Assembly (NCBI GenBank): GCA_019633425.1
Contig: WSUB01000272.1
Location: 1 to 37,311, forward strand
Length of the DNA: 37,311 nucleotides
Direction: 5' to 3'
Source: Tulasnella sp. 424
Taxonomy: Eukaryota; Basidiomycota; Agaricomycetes; Cantharellales; Tulasnellaceae
Shown here: piece after piece, positions 19,827 through 28,083 of the stretch
Position numbering within the stretch: position 1 is the stretch's first letter
How the letters are laid out: every line of letters begins with the position of its first letter
Program-made: the position numbers and the translations under genes
Notes under the pieces: generated by a model
Told to the model about the DNA's origin: nothing
The model's database searches: none
Seen by the model: only the letters and a program-made list of their open reading frames with translations

Positions 19827-21338
19827 GACCACGTATGGTGGAAGGGGATGCTCGCCGACGTAACGGCCTTTTGCGAGAGCTGTGCTGTGTGTCGCGCGTC
19901 AAAATCGCAAACGAACAAACCTTACGGACTACTCAAAACATTAGAAGTACCCAGTAGGCCTTGGCAGTCTATTGGGATTGATTTCGTAGGTCCATTACCT
20001 TCGTCAAATAATCGTCATGGATCGTTTGATATGATCTGTTTGATTATAGATCACCTGACGAGTTTGGTGCACCTAGTGCCGACGGACCAGCGGTACAGTG
20101 CAAAACACATCGCAGAAGTAGTATTCGATTCGGTATATAAATTACATGGATTACCCGAGCGAATCGTAAGCGACAGAGATTCGCTATTTACTAGTATTTT
20201 CTGGTCTCATCTACATAAGCTCTTGGGCATTAAACTAAAAATGTCGACTGCCTATCATCCGCAGAGTGACGGCGTGACAGAAAGAGCCAATAAGACGATG
20301 GTTCAAATGCTTCATCAGTGCGTATCGCTGAACCAGAAGGATTGGGTTATCAAGTTACCTGCTATCGAGTTCGCGATGAACTCGGCCAGATCTGACACGA
20401 CGGGGTTTTCGCCGTTCTTCCTGAATTACGGACAAACACCGGATGCGATGATTTGGGACAATAATAGCGAGTATCCGGGAGTTCGCATCTGCGCCCAAAG
20501 GATGAAAGACGCTATAATGACCGCTCACGACGCTGTCATAGCTGCGAGGGTACAGCAAACTCACCAAGCTAATAAGCATCGTCGTCCGTCAGAATTCCAA
20601 AAAGACGACTTGGTGTACCTGAGCACGGAAAATCTGAATTTACCTAAAGGGAGAGCTCGTAAGCTTGTACTGAAATACATCGGTCCTTACCGGATTAAGG
20701 AAGTGAAGTCGCCCAGGGCTTCATACGAGCTAGAACTCCCAAACGAACTGCAGAATCGAGGTATTCACCCCATATTCCATGCATCATTACTAAGACCACA
20801 CGTACCAAATGACGACAGAAGATTCCCGGGCAGAGATCTTAAGCAGTTGTCCGCTTTTGACAACGCTCCGAGGGAATTTTTGGTCGACAAAATTATCGGA
20901 CACCACAGAAAAGGAAAGGACTCACTTTTCAAAGTTACGTGGAGGAGCGGAGACTCCACCTGGATGACATATCGCGACGTGGTCAAAGCTGACATACTGC
21001 GGACGTATTGCGAAGAGATGGGTGTCGCTAGTGTCGATTCTTTGCCGATGGGCAAAGCGCAGGAGCCCGACGACATCGAGGTGTACTGCGGATCTTTGAG
21101 CCTAAAGAATATAAAAGACGGTCTCATTTCGCGATGGAGAACAGTTGAGCCATCCCAAGCGACTCCCTCACCATATTACAACTCGACCCGAATGAACATC
21201 CAATTCTCCGACGAAGAACTCCAAGACTACTTTGCCTACGATGCTAATAGGGCCCTACGACTGGTCGCCGAGGACGAAGGCAAATCGTTCAACAAGATTC
21301 TACCCAAGCCCGCCGGATACGACGAATGGGCCGCCTGA
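19827..21338 (+). pseudogene. integrase core and chromodomain, copy A
   Basis: The Cys pair of the zinc domain (CESCAVC) is followed by the catalytic core: first Asp in IGIDFVGPLP (19980-19982), second in VSDRDSLF (20172-20174), Glu in GVTERANK (20280-20282). The last two are 35 residues apart, the D,D35E spacing. A GPY/F-like part (YIGPYRIKEVKSP) and FHASLLRPHVPNDD precede a chromodomain (EFLVDKIIGHHRKGKDSLFK, then WMTYRDV; about 20868-20990). Chromodomains of this type direct insertion to marked chromatin. The frame ends at TGA 21336-21338, which copy B reads through as sense, so this is a lesion rather than the true C-terminus. Confidence 0.92.
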
Positions 21339-21984
21339 GAAGGAACCATCAGCATCGCCAACTGGATCTCCGGGAAACGATCTGGAGCCGAACTCGACGT
21401 CAACGAAATCGGCTGCAGGATGCTTAAGCGCAGCCTCTTCCGCAATATGGCATCTACTGCAGCTTCTAGTGCTAGTCGTAGTGGAAACGGCATTCGACGC
21501 ACTATGGCTATCAAGAAGACGGTCTTCCCTCCCAAGCGACCTGGAACTCCTTACCCCAAGATCGACGGAATCCCCCTCGTCGTTGGTATTGGAGGCAATC
21601 TTCAGCTTTCTACTCCCGGAAGCGGACCCCATTCGATTGCAGTTCAAGACTCAGGCAGCTCTTATCCTTATGCCTCATTCTCAACTGTCAATCACGGCGA
21701 CTTTGTCAATACCGAGAACTTCCGCCTTCGCCGAGAACTTGAGGAGCTCAAGGCCCACGAGTTCCTTGCTGTTCAAGCTGGTGCTTCGAACGTGCCTAAC
21801 CTTGCTGCGACTCCTGGTGAGATAACTTCGAGTTTTTCGCTTGGAGGGCGAGACGCTGACTATCGACGATCCAGATATCTTGTTGAATATGATGGGACTC
21901 TCCGTCGCCGACACCCCCGTCTTGAGCCCGGTCCCCAATGCGGCCACGGGTGGAAACGGAGATGCCACTATGTCGATGAACTAA
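21339..21984 (+). pseudogene. Pol C-terminal extension with a 58-bp intron, copy A
   Basis: After the TGA the same frame continues (RMLKRSLFRNMASTAASSAS; FPPKRPGTPYPKIDGIPLV; RRELEELKAHEF) to AATP. Protein similarity to copy B then switches frame. Removing 21817-21874 (GTGAGA...CTGAC...CCAG, 58 bp) joins TP to DILLNMMGLSVADTPVLSP and ends at TAA 21982-21984. Copy B gives VNMMGLTVADTPILSP with the same 58-bp removal. Differences after the junction fall mostly in third positions of the shifted frame, so that frame has been under selection. The function of the extension is unknown; no envelope-like membrane segment is seen. Confidence 0.7.
21817..21874 (+). other. candidate spliceosomal intron in copy A Pol
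   Basis: 58 bp, donor GTGAGA, branch-like GCTGAC 20 bp before the acceptor CCAG. The homologous interval in copy B is also 58 bp with GTGAGC and TTTAG. Its length (3n+1) explains the frame switch. In the shifted frame it contains TAA, so it cannot be coding there. Confidence 0.7.
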
Positions 21985-22037
21985 GTAAGTCAGAAGATTC
22001 TTGTACTTTGACTTGCAGCACAAGCCAGGAAGGCGAG
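21985..22037 (+). other. polypurine-tract region before the 3' LTR of copy A
   Basis: The sequence just before the LTR, GCCAGGAAGGCGAG, is purine-rich and matches GCCAGGAGGGCGAA in copy B; it is the likely plus-strand primer site. GTAAGT at 21985 follows directly on the TAA stop in both copies. The unspliced Pol frame is open through here into the LTR and stops at 22167-22169. Confidence 0.55.
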
Positions 22038-22644
22038 TGTGAGGATGAGGCGTATATCCCACGATTCCCCATTCCTAATCCGTATAATGTTCCGGATCCG
22101 GTTGAGGAATCCTCGTATACTGACTACCTCACTTCTAACAGGACTCATCTTCCGTCATACAAGTCATAACCAAGTCCACGCGAACGTCCACGTCATTCAT
22201 TTCCATTCTAGTTCTAGTACCGCAGCCGTAGTTAGTCTAAAACGTGTCCGTAGCCTTTAGTCATACGTGTACTTCTGGTTTTCGGACCGCTAAAACTGTT
22301 CCGACTCTAGTATATAGTTAGCTGTAGGATAGTGTTCTGTACTACCTTAGGATCACTTCTCTTATAATAAGTCTTACGGCCACTGAATACCTTCGTGCGN
22401 NNNNNNNNNNNNNNNNNNNNNNNNNNNNNNNNNNNNNNNNNNNNNNNNNNNNNNNNNNNNNNNNNNNNNNNNNNNNNNNNNNNNNNNNNNNNNNNNNGCT
22501 GTAGGATAGTGTTCTGTACTACCTTAGGATCACTTCTCTTATAATAAGTCTTACGGCCACTGAATACCTTCGTGCGCTTTGAGGCTATCTAAGATAACGT
22601 GACACTCTATTACGCAAGACACTTACTAATACGAGCATCTTACA
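22038..22644 (+). repeat. 3' LTR of copy A, with a scaffold gap
   Basis: It starts TGTGAGGATGAGG and ends CATCTTACA. It contains N at 22400-22497. The 79 bases 22321-22399 recur as 22498-22576. Removing the N run and one copy leaves exactly 430 bp, the length of the 5' LTR. Confidence 0.92.
22400..22497. other. assembly gap of 98 N, probably false
   Basis: The flanks overlap: the 79 bases before the gap are repeated after it. Collapsing restores the expected LTR length. The gap marks a contig join inside a repeat. Confidence 0.9.
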
Positions 22645-22649
22645 CCGAT
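22645..22649. repeat. target-site duplication CCGAT, right copy of Ty3/gypsy A
   Basis: CCGAT follows the LTR end TTACA and equals 12363-12367. Confidence 0.9.
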
Positions 22650-22675
22650 ACCCCAGTATCGACGGTCTTACATAG
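22650..22675 (+). CDS. last codons of the Rtc4-like gene
   Basis: Joined to 12367 with one duplication removed, the frame reads GLDR then YPSIDGLT and stops at TAG 22673-22675. Its end lies 3 bp beyond the minus-strand transposase stop (22668-22670), so the two genes meet tail to tail. Confidence 0.65.
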
Positions 22676-24596
22676 GTGAGATGGAGGCAGCTAATTTACG
22701 TACATGTTCGAGCATAACTAGGTACTTCTCAGTGCTATGGAAGTCATCCTCCTCGTTTATGTGTGAAACAACACTCTGTAGGTACTGATGAATCTCCCCT
22801 GTGTACACGAAGGGAAGGAGTGGTTCATCGAATACAACATGTGGGTCATCGGCACGCCGCTTGTGTTGTGCCCCTTGAAACTCGGCTCTGTATAGAGTAA
22901 AATTTGGTTGGTGTAACCTGACTTCAGCCTCGTTATCGTCTAACATGTTGTTAGGATTGACAATGAGGTTAAATCCACGATGAGCAGCCGACAAAATTCC
23001 TGGTAGAGCAGTCAAACCGATGGGGGGACCTAAGATTTATTTGGCGAGCAGAGAGGTCAAGAGATAACTCCAAAGCTCAAGGGGTGAACGATTCCGCTCT
23101 GTGGACAGCTTGTGATTGTTCCAGGTGTTGATAAATTCTTGCAATGCCCTATTGATGCGAGGAAGGAAAACAAAATGAAGCGACCAGAGCTGGAGCGGAT
23201 CTTCAATATTGAGAAGGCCATGATTTTCCATGAGTATGAACATGGTGTAGAATGGTTGTATTGTCCAAGAATAAACATCCCGCCAAAGTCCTGGTAAGAA
23301 GTGGCGAAACATCAGCATTATTGTGTAAGAATAGAAATCCAAGTCTCCTACGTTCAATTCGTTGGTTGTGGGTTGATGCTCCTGCAAAAAAGGAACCTCG
23401 ACCGGCGCCTCTCGCTTGCTCCATTAGAGCTTTTACTTGCACGTTTTCACCTCCCCAATCCGCCCGAACGCGACTTGGCCACCCGTATATCTGGGTGGCT
23501 TGAAAAAACGCATCCGCCACCGTCTCCGCTCGATTATTATTAGATGCCTGAAGGTATACAACTACTCGAGTCTTGCCATCGATACCACCATGAGTTACAA
23601 TCTTCCACCGGATAAGCTTGTTTCCATAAGAAGAAATATCGCTTAACGGCTTGGTCGCACCAGGGGTATTGCATCTCTTACCTTGTGGTGTCCGTCGATA
23701 TGCCACAAGGAATTTGGGAAGGGAACTGAATATTGCCGTCGTACGATTGCCCGTTTCCACCTGCACACGGTGAGTTAATGCATGGGCCACGATTGTTGAG
23801 GCAGACCTACCGCTCCTGTATCCCCTTGGGATCGACTCTTTGTAGAATCTTCCGTACCTTCCACCTTGGGGCCCAGACATTCCGAGATACCAAGAGCCCC
23901 ATCATTGCACGTTCACCATAGAAAAGTCCGAGAGATCCTTTCAGTTCTCTAATCAAACTTTCAAGCTCCTCATTGTTGAGTGTTTCCTCTCGACGTCGAA
24001 GGCCCCATTCACGCATGCGACGCTGGAGCGTGTTTCGAGAACAGCCTTGATTCGGGTCGCAAAGCATCAGTGAAACTGTAGTGACTGCTCATAGATTCTA
24101 AGTGAAGAATCCACAGCTCACCAAGAACCTTCGCAATTTCTTCATTACTCAGTCCAACATCGTGCATCAGGCTCTCCACCAACTCCGGTGGAATCGCAAG
24201 TCTGATGTGACCTCTTGGCCCTCTCTCAAAACCAAGGTCCCCAAAAAGCGGCTTTGAAGTCGTGTCGCCACTCTGAGATTCGGAAATGGTATCGGCCACA
24301 AGCACTTCCCTGTATTGCTCCCCTAACAACAACAAAGCATCCCGAAGGTCGAGCATCTCGTTCATTTGTTGTATGAACAGCACTTCAGGAATGAGGTCAT
24401 AGATGAGCCCATAGCTGTCGATGAGGTTTTGGAGGCGCTCCTCGTGTTTCGGAATGTCTCGAACAAGATTAGACTCGACTGGGCCTTGATCAAAGATGGA
24501 TAGAAAACTTCAGAGCGCGAGGAGAAGAGGGTCAACAAACGACCGTAGTTCAGTGATTTCATCCGGGTTGAACGGAGTCTCGTCTGATAATGGCAT
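22668..24596 (-). pseudogene. DDE integrase-type transposase of transposon 2
   Basis: Exons (minus strand) 24596-24122, 24045-23811, 23760-23682, 23616-23352 and 23290-23037 or to 22668; introns of 76, 50, 65 and 61 bp. The start is ATG 24596. A helix-turn-helix spans the first intron (LSNEEIAKVLG then CSRNTLQRRM). Splicing restores the integrase core: WHIDGHHKLIRW (first Asp), HGGIDGKTR, NNNRAETV, VRADWGGEN (second Asp) and HNQRIERLWRDV (Glu), then LHFVFLPRINRALQEFI and STERNRSPLELW. This is the integrase core family found in animal and fungal DNA transposons. TGA at 24510-24512 interrupts exon one (possibly from CGA). TAA at 23037-23039 is either the end or lies in a 39-bp intron-like segment before an in-frame 115-codon tail. 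It is otherwise intact. Confidence 0.83.
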
Positions 24597-24803
24597 GAGG
24601 GAAGCGTTGACTCGTTTAATAGTATGCAAGGAAGAGTCATCGGCGCGCGACTCTCATTTGTTCAATGGCCGGGGCCTGCCGAGGTAGCGAGCTGACAGCT
24701 CAAGTCAAAAACACGAGCCACAGAGGCCCTAGATTCACCACCTGGACACCAAATACGAGCTTGTACAGAGATCTACCGAAGGTTCTAGTGACAGTTGAAG
24801 TTT

Positions 24804-24901
24804 GGTGGTCAGTGATCAGCGGTCAGCGGTCAGCAGTCAGCGGTCAGCGGTCGTCAATCAGCGGTCGTCGGTCCGCGGTCGGGGTTAAGCGGTCGTGACA
24901 C
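24804..24901 (-). repeat. right heptamer array of transposon 2
   Basis: Fourteen uninterrupted 7-bp units on a core AGCGGTC: among them AGTGATC, AGCGGTC (six copies), AGCAGTC, GTCAATC, GTCGGTC, CGCGGTC and GGGGTTA. It ends at the terminal repeat GACACAAACGGCGCGCCATA. The left end has the inverted array. Transposase binding is inferred. Confidence 0.82.
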
Positions 24902-24916
24902 AAACGGCGCGCCATA

Positions 24917-24922
24917 CAGGTC
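24917..24922. repeat. target-site duplication CAGGTC, right copy of transposon 2
   Basis: CAGGTC directly follows GGCGCGCCATA and equals 9047-9052. Confidence 0.85.
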
Positions 24923-25743
24923 AGGGCGGCTTTGAAATCAGGCACGAACTGCATGCAACACCAACAAACAGTTTGATCAAACTTGTTTTCGAACCTCATC
25001 TCTCTCCCCCAGCCCCTTCACTTCATTGCACCTTCTAGCTCCTGTTCCTCGTCGCTGCTGTAGACAGTATCACGGTACGCTCTCAGTGCAGCTTAATTCA
25101 ATAGTCATTCTCGTTTTTCTCAGCTCACACTCAAACAATTTTTAGGGATTTGAGTTTTGCCTGAGACCTGTGAAGGAGCAAGCGGCAAGAAGGACCACCG
25201 CCCAGTCTATCCCCTATCTCCGTGTAGTTGTAGCGATCTACAGCAGCTCTGAGAGTGTTCTACCCCTGCGGCCTGGCTGCTCAGCGAGTGTTCCACCCTC
25301 GCAGTCTGGCTGCTTGGCCCTTACTTTCTTTCCCTAGCATGCCTGTGGGTCTGCTCGTTCTCTCCAACGTAAGTATCTTGACTACATAATGTTCTTTATT
25401 TCGAGAGCGTTGATTCCGTTTTGTTTCAGCCTCATGATCCTTAGGGAGCTATAGATGGACGCCATATCACCGCTCTCCGAGGCAGATAAGCCGTTTCTTT
25501 TGGATTTGAGGTCTCCTTTGTCCACCTAGCTAGTGGGCGGCATTGCAGAAAGGAGGAACACCTTTTTCTATATTTTGTTTATTGTAAATGTATCTAGTTA
25601 TGTAGTAATGACACCTGTTCTGTGAAAGTCATTGTGTGCCACGCGGTGTATTGAACTACTGTCCTACTGGTACACTATTTTCTTCAGTCTTAGCGAGGTC
25701 TGAACGAACCTGATCAGAAATCGAGTTCCCAGTTCAGGCCAGT
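24923..25743. other. unassigned spacer
   Basis: No recognised gene or repeat. It includes an imperfect direct repeat around 25256-25325 (CCTGCGGCCTGGCTGCTCAGC and a related segment with TCTGGCTGCTTGG). It once adjoined 9046. Confidence 0.4.
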
Positions 25744-26139
25744 TCATCCTTCTCCATGTTTATTGTTCGGTCTTATCGACCTGAATAACCTCTGAGCCCT
25801 GACCAGGTCCTGGTCAGGCCAGAATAGGTTCCTGCACATTTGCTGATGAAGCATTTCCTTTCTCGGACCGTTCACATTGGGAGGGTATCGATACCAGCGA
25901 CGGATAAGGTTCTTGAAATGAGAGCTTGAGTAGAGCTTTGATTGCGCCATAGCAAAGCGGCGCTCCTTCTGACATCTTGGGTTGTCGATCCCGGCGAGAG
26001 CAGTGAGGATTTCACCCAGTTCGAGATTTTCCGCCTCTGAAGCATCTAAGATAGCTGAAACCCCGCCAGCTATGTCTTTCTGATGTTCAGACTCATTCTT
26101 ATATAGCACCCCTATCATTCCAGTCTGCTGTGAGGCCAT
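25744..26139 (-). CDS. hypothetical protein (131 aa) downstream of the 146-bp repeat
   Basis: The frame is open upstream to 26295, but that part lies in the 146-bp repeat, so the first ATG outside it (26139, MASQQTGMIGVLYKNESEHQ) is the better start. The product looks protein-like: an acidic helical part (SEAENLELGEILTALAGI) followed by a basic C-terminal half (FKNLIRRWYRYPPN; RAQRLFRSIRPNN). No family is recognised. It lies about 50 bp downstream of the 146-bp repeat, which could act as its promoter; the other copy of the repeat is broken by transposon 1. Confidence 0.35.
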   Translation of the reverse strand: MASQQTGMIGVLYKNESEHQKDIAGGVSAILDASEAENLELGEILTALAGIDNPRCQKERRFAMAQSKLYSSSHFKNLIRRWYRYPPNVNGPRKEMLHQQMCRNLFWPDQDLVRAQRLFRSIRPNNKHGEG

Positions 26140-26185
26140 GATCTGAGGGTGGGTGGTTAGAACGGGGGTTGTTATTGGGGTACGG

Positions 26186-26331
26186 TAATGGCGCGCGTTT
26201 TGGCGATGGCACCCCACAAAGTACGTCAGGCGTTCTTTGGGGGATACTCTGCACCCACCAACTTGTTTGGTCTCACGGGTGCAAATTGAGTACACGTGAC
26301 CCCCAACGACATGCCTGAGACTGGGAGGCTA
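26186..26331 (-). repeat. intact 146-bp repeat (empty site for transposon 1)
   Basis: On the minus strand this equals 4217-4274 joined to 7989-8075, with one CCCGTG (26274-26279) where the transposon inserted in the other copy. It begins TAGCCTCCCAGTCTCAGG. Its nature (mobile-element end or gene-family promoter) is unknown. Confidence 0.85.
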
Positions 26332-26443
26332 CTATACCTGTGCGTAACGCCGTGCGAGCACGGCAAAAGCCCGCTACGTTAGATGGTGGCCCAATTCTCA
26401 GTAAGCATTTGCCACTGAACCGTTAAGCTCGCCAAGGTTCTAG
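26332..26443. other. short unique spacer, insertion point of copy B
   Basis: 112 bp between the repeat and the LTR of copy B. The five bases before the LTR (TCTAG, 26439-26443) are the expected duplication, but the partner copy lies outside the window. Confidence 0.45.
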
Positions 26444-26967
26444 TGTAATCTTTGACACGAGTATTTGCAGGGCGGCGTCGCGTTCGCCAGCTGCACTGCC
26501 GAGACGCTCGTCTGTCCTTGGTCTCAACTGAATTAAATACCGATGTGATCCCTTGCTCGTATATAGAAACTTAGTGTAAGGCGAGTCGATTAGGTAACCC
26601 CCTTGCAAGAGTACCGTTGTCTTGTATTTGTTAGTCTATGTTAGTATCCACACTTTTCACTTCAGTGGCCTTAAGACTACAATTGAGAGAACGATCGCTA
26701 CCGTACAATGTACTACCCTACTGCTCCTTATATACCTTTCACGAAGTAGATACATGGTCCGGTAGCCTCGTGGAACACTCTTAGCTGCAGCTCCAAGTAC
26801 CTATTTATATACATTCCTACATGTGCTCGATCTCGGCTATTTTGAATGGTTAGTCAGGATATCTAAGGGGGTGGAAGAGGGTTCGTTAGTACGGTTCCAT
26901 CTAGAGGTCTAGGCAAGTTATACGGATTAGGTATGGGGAACCGTGGGACAAACGCCTCATCGTCACA
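26444..26967 (-). repeat. 3' LTR of copy B (524 bp)
   Basis: On the minus strand it begins TGTGACGATGAGGCG at 26967 and ends GATTACA at 26444. The first 50 bp resemble the LTR start of copy A; the rest is diverged and longer. Confidence 0.8.
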
Positions 26968-27008
26968 TTCGCCCTCCTGGCTTGAGAAGCAAGTCAAGTC
27001 GCACTTAC

Positions 27009-28083
27009 TTAATTCATCGTCGAGTCTGCGTTCAGAATATCCTCCTCCTCAGGACACTCGGGGATTGGACTGAGGATTGGGGTATCGGCAACGGTAAGTC
27101 CCATCATGTTGACTGAGACATCTAAATCGGGTAATTTCAGACGTTCGCCCTCCAAACAAAGGACAACGGAGACGCTCACCAGGAGTCCCCACAGTGACTG
27201 CAATAGTCGTGCCATTAGCCCGAAGATTACGGAGCTCGCGAGCTTTAAATTTGTCGAGTTCACCACGAAGTCGTAGGTTTTCGGAGTTGAGAAGGACGTC
27301 GTAAGGGGAAGAGGCGACCGTTGCATGATTGTAATGGAAAGATGCGTCTGGAGTCAAAATTGCGGGTAGTCTACCTCCCATCTGAGCGAGTTGAAGAGTC
27401 CCGCCAGGACCGGCAGCGAGCGGAATCCCGTCAATCTTGGGATAAGGCGTGCCAGGGCGATTGATCGTATTGGGCTTCCTGAACGAAGACGCACGGCGGT
27501 AACCGTGGCCAGCGCGGCTAGCGCTAGACGCCTGAGGTGGACCCATGGCGCGAAAGAGACTCCTTTTAATCATCTTCCTTCCGATTTCGTTCACGTCCAG
27601 TTCCTTCTTGGATCGCTTCTCCGAAATCCATCTAGCGACGCTGATAGTACCATCTTTCGCGAGCCAGTCATCATATCCCCCAGGTCTGTTCATGGTTACG
27701 TTGAAGGTCTTTCCTTTGTCTTCGGCGACGTAGCGGATGGCGCAGTGCGCGTCATAGGCGTAGAAGGCCTGGAGTTCTTGTTCGGTAAATCTGGTGGTCA
27801 TTTTAGAGTAAAGTAATGATTTCGATTGTCGAAGAGTGAGTTGAGTGTCAAGGGGATACTCAGTATCTTTTTGCGGGGTAAAAAGGCTCTCTTTTATCCC
27901 TTTTAGAAGGGCAGCTCCGCAATGAAGTTCAACCTCGACAGGTTCTGGGGCCTTTCCCTTCGGCAACGAATCCACATCGCAGACTCCCATCAATTCGCAG
28001 TATGGCCTCAACCCGTCTGCTAGACTAACGTCACGGTAGGTCATCCATGTGGAGTCTCCACTCCGCCATACGACCTTGAACAA
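27009..28083 (-). pseudogene. chromodomain end and Pol C-terminal extension, copy B
   Basis: The chromodomain end (FKVVWRSGDSTWMTYRDV) leads into the extension also seen in copy A: EVELHCGAALLKGIKESLF, FTEQELQAFYAYDA, RKMIKRSLFRAM, RPGTPYPKIDGIPLAAG and RLRGELDKFKARELRN. The frame then switches exactly as in copy A: removing 27179-27122 (GTGAGC...TTTAG, 58 bp) joins TP to DVSVNMMGLTVADTPILSP and ends at TAA 27009. Between 28083 and 27122 copy B has no stop, and its codon at the place of copy A's 21336 TGA is sense. Confidence 0.8.
27122..27179 (-). other. candidate spliceosomal intron in copy B Pol
   Basis: 58 bp, donor GTGAGC, acceptor TTTAG, branch-like TCTGAAA. It has the same place and length as 21817-21874 in copy A although only about two thirds of the bases agree. 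Confidence 0.7.

Larger units (their letters stand above)
12368..22644 (+). mobile_element. Ty3/gypsy chromodomain LTR retrotransposon, copy A
   Basis: A complete but dead element: 5' LTR 12368-12797, Gag-Pol 13022-22169 and 3' LTR 22038-22644, with a 5-bp CCGAT duplication. Domain order is Gag with CCHC knuckle, a long conserved region, protease, reverse transcriptase, RNase H, linker, integrase and chromodomain, which places it in Ty3/gypsy (chromovirus). LTRs differ at six positions of 430, so insertion is not very recent. The element cannot be autonomous: it has two Gag frameshifts and four in-frame stops. Its position inside the Rtc4-like gene shows it is younger than transposon 2. Confidence 0.93.
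9053..24916. mobile_element. DNA transposon 2: Rtc4-like gene plus DDE integrase-type transposase
   Basis: Ends are inverted repeats: 9053-9137 matches the reverse complement of about 24830-24916. The right tip is TATGGCGCGCCGTTTGTGTC read inward; the left tip differs by CpG-type transitions. It is flanked by 6-bp CAGGTC duplications. Removing the Ty3/gypsy insertion (12368-22644 and one CCGAT) leaves an element of about 5.58 kb. It holds two genes, one per strand, converging near 22670. The 6-bp duplication and TA...TA ends match transposon 1 and, as I recall the classification, the IS3EU superfamily. The integrase-type transposase supports an IS3-like assignment. Final naming needs a database comparison. 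Confidence 0.85.

Noticed and set aside
21985..22018. Second intron, GTAAGT to TTGCAG, before the 3' LTR of copy A
   Set aside because: It is only 34 bp, follows the TAA stop of the spliced frame, and copy B lacks the TTGCAG acceptor.
22498..22576. Tandem duplication within the 3' LTR of copy A
   Set aside because: The copies flank an N run and the corrected length equals the 5' LTR exactly, so this is an assembly artefact.
23617..23681. Loss of the first catalytic Asp in the transposase
   Set aside because: The apparent loss is in an intron. Splicing restores WHIDGHHKLIRW.
24804..24901. CRISPR-like array because of regular short repeats
   Set aside because: The units are 7 bp with no spacers, sit inside a transposon end, and are inverted at the other end.
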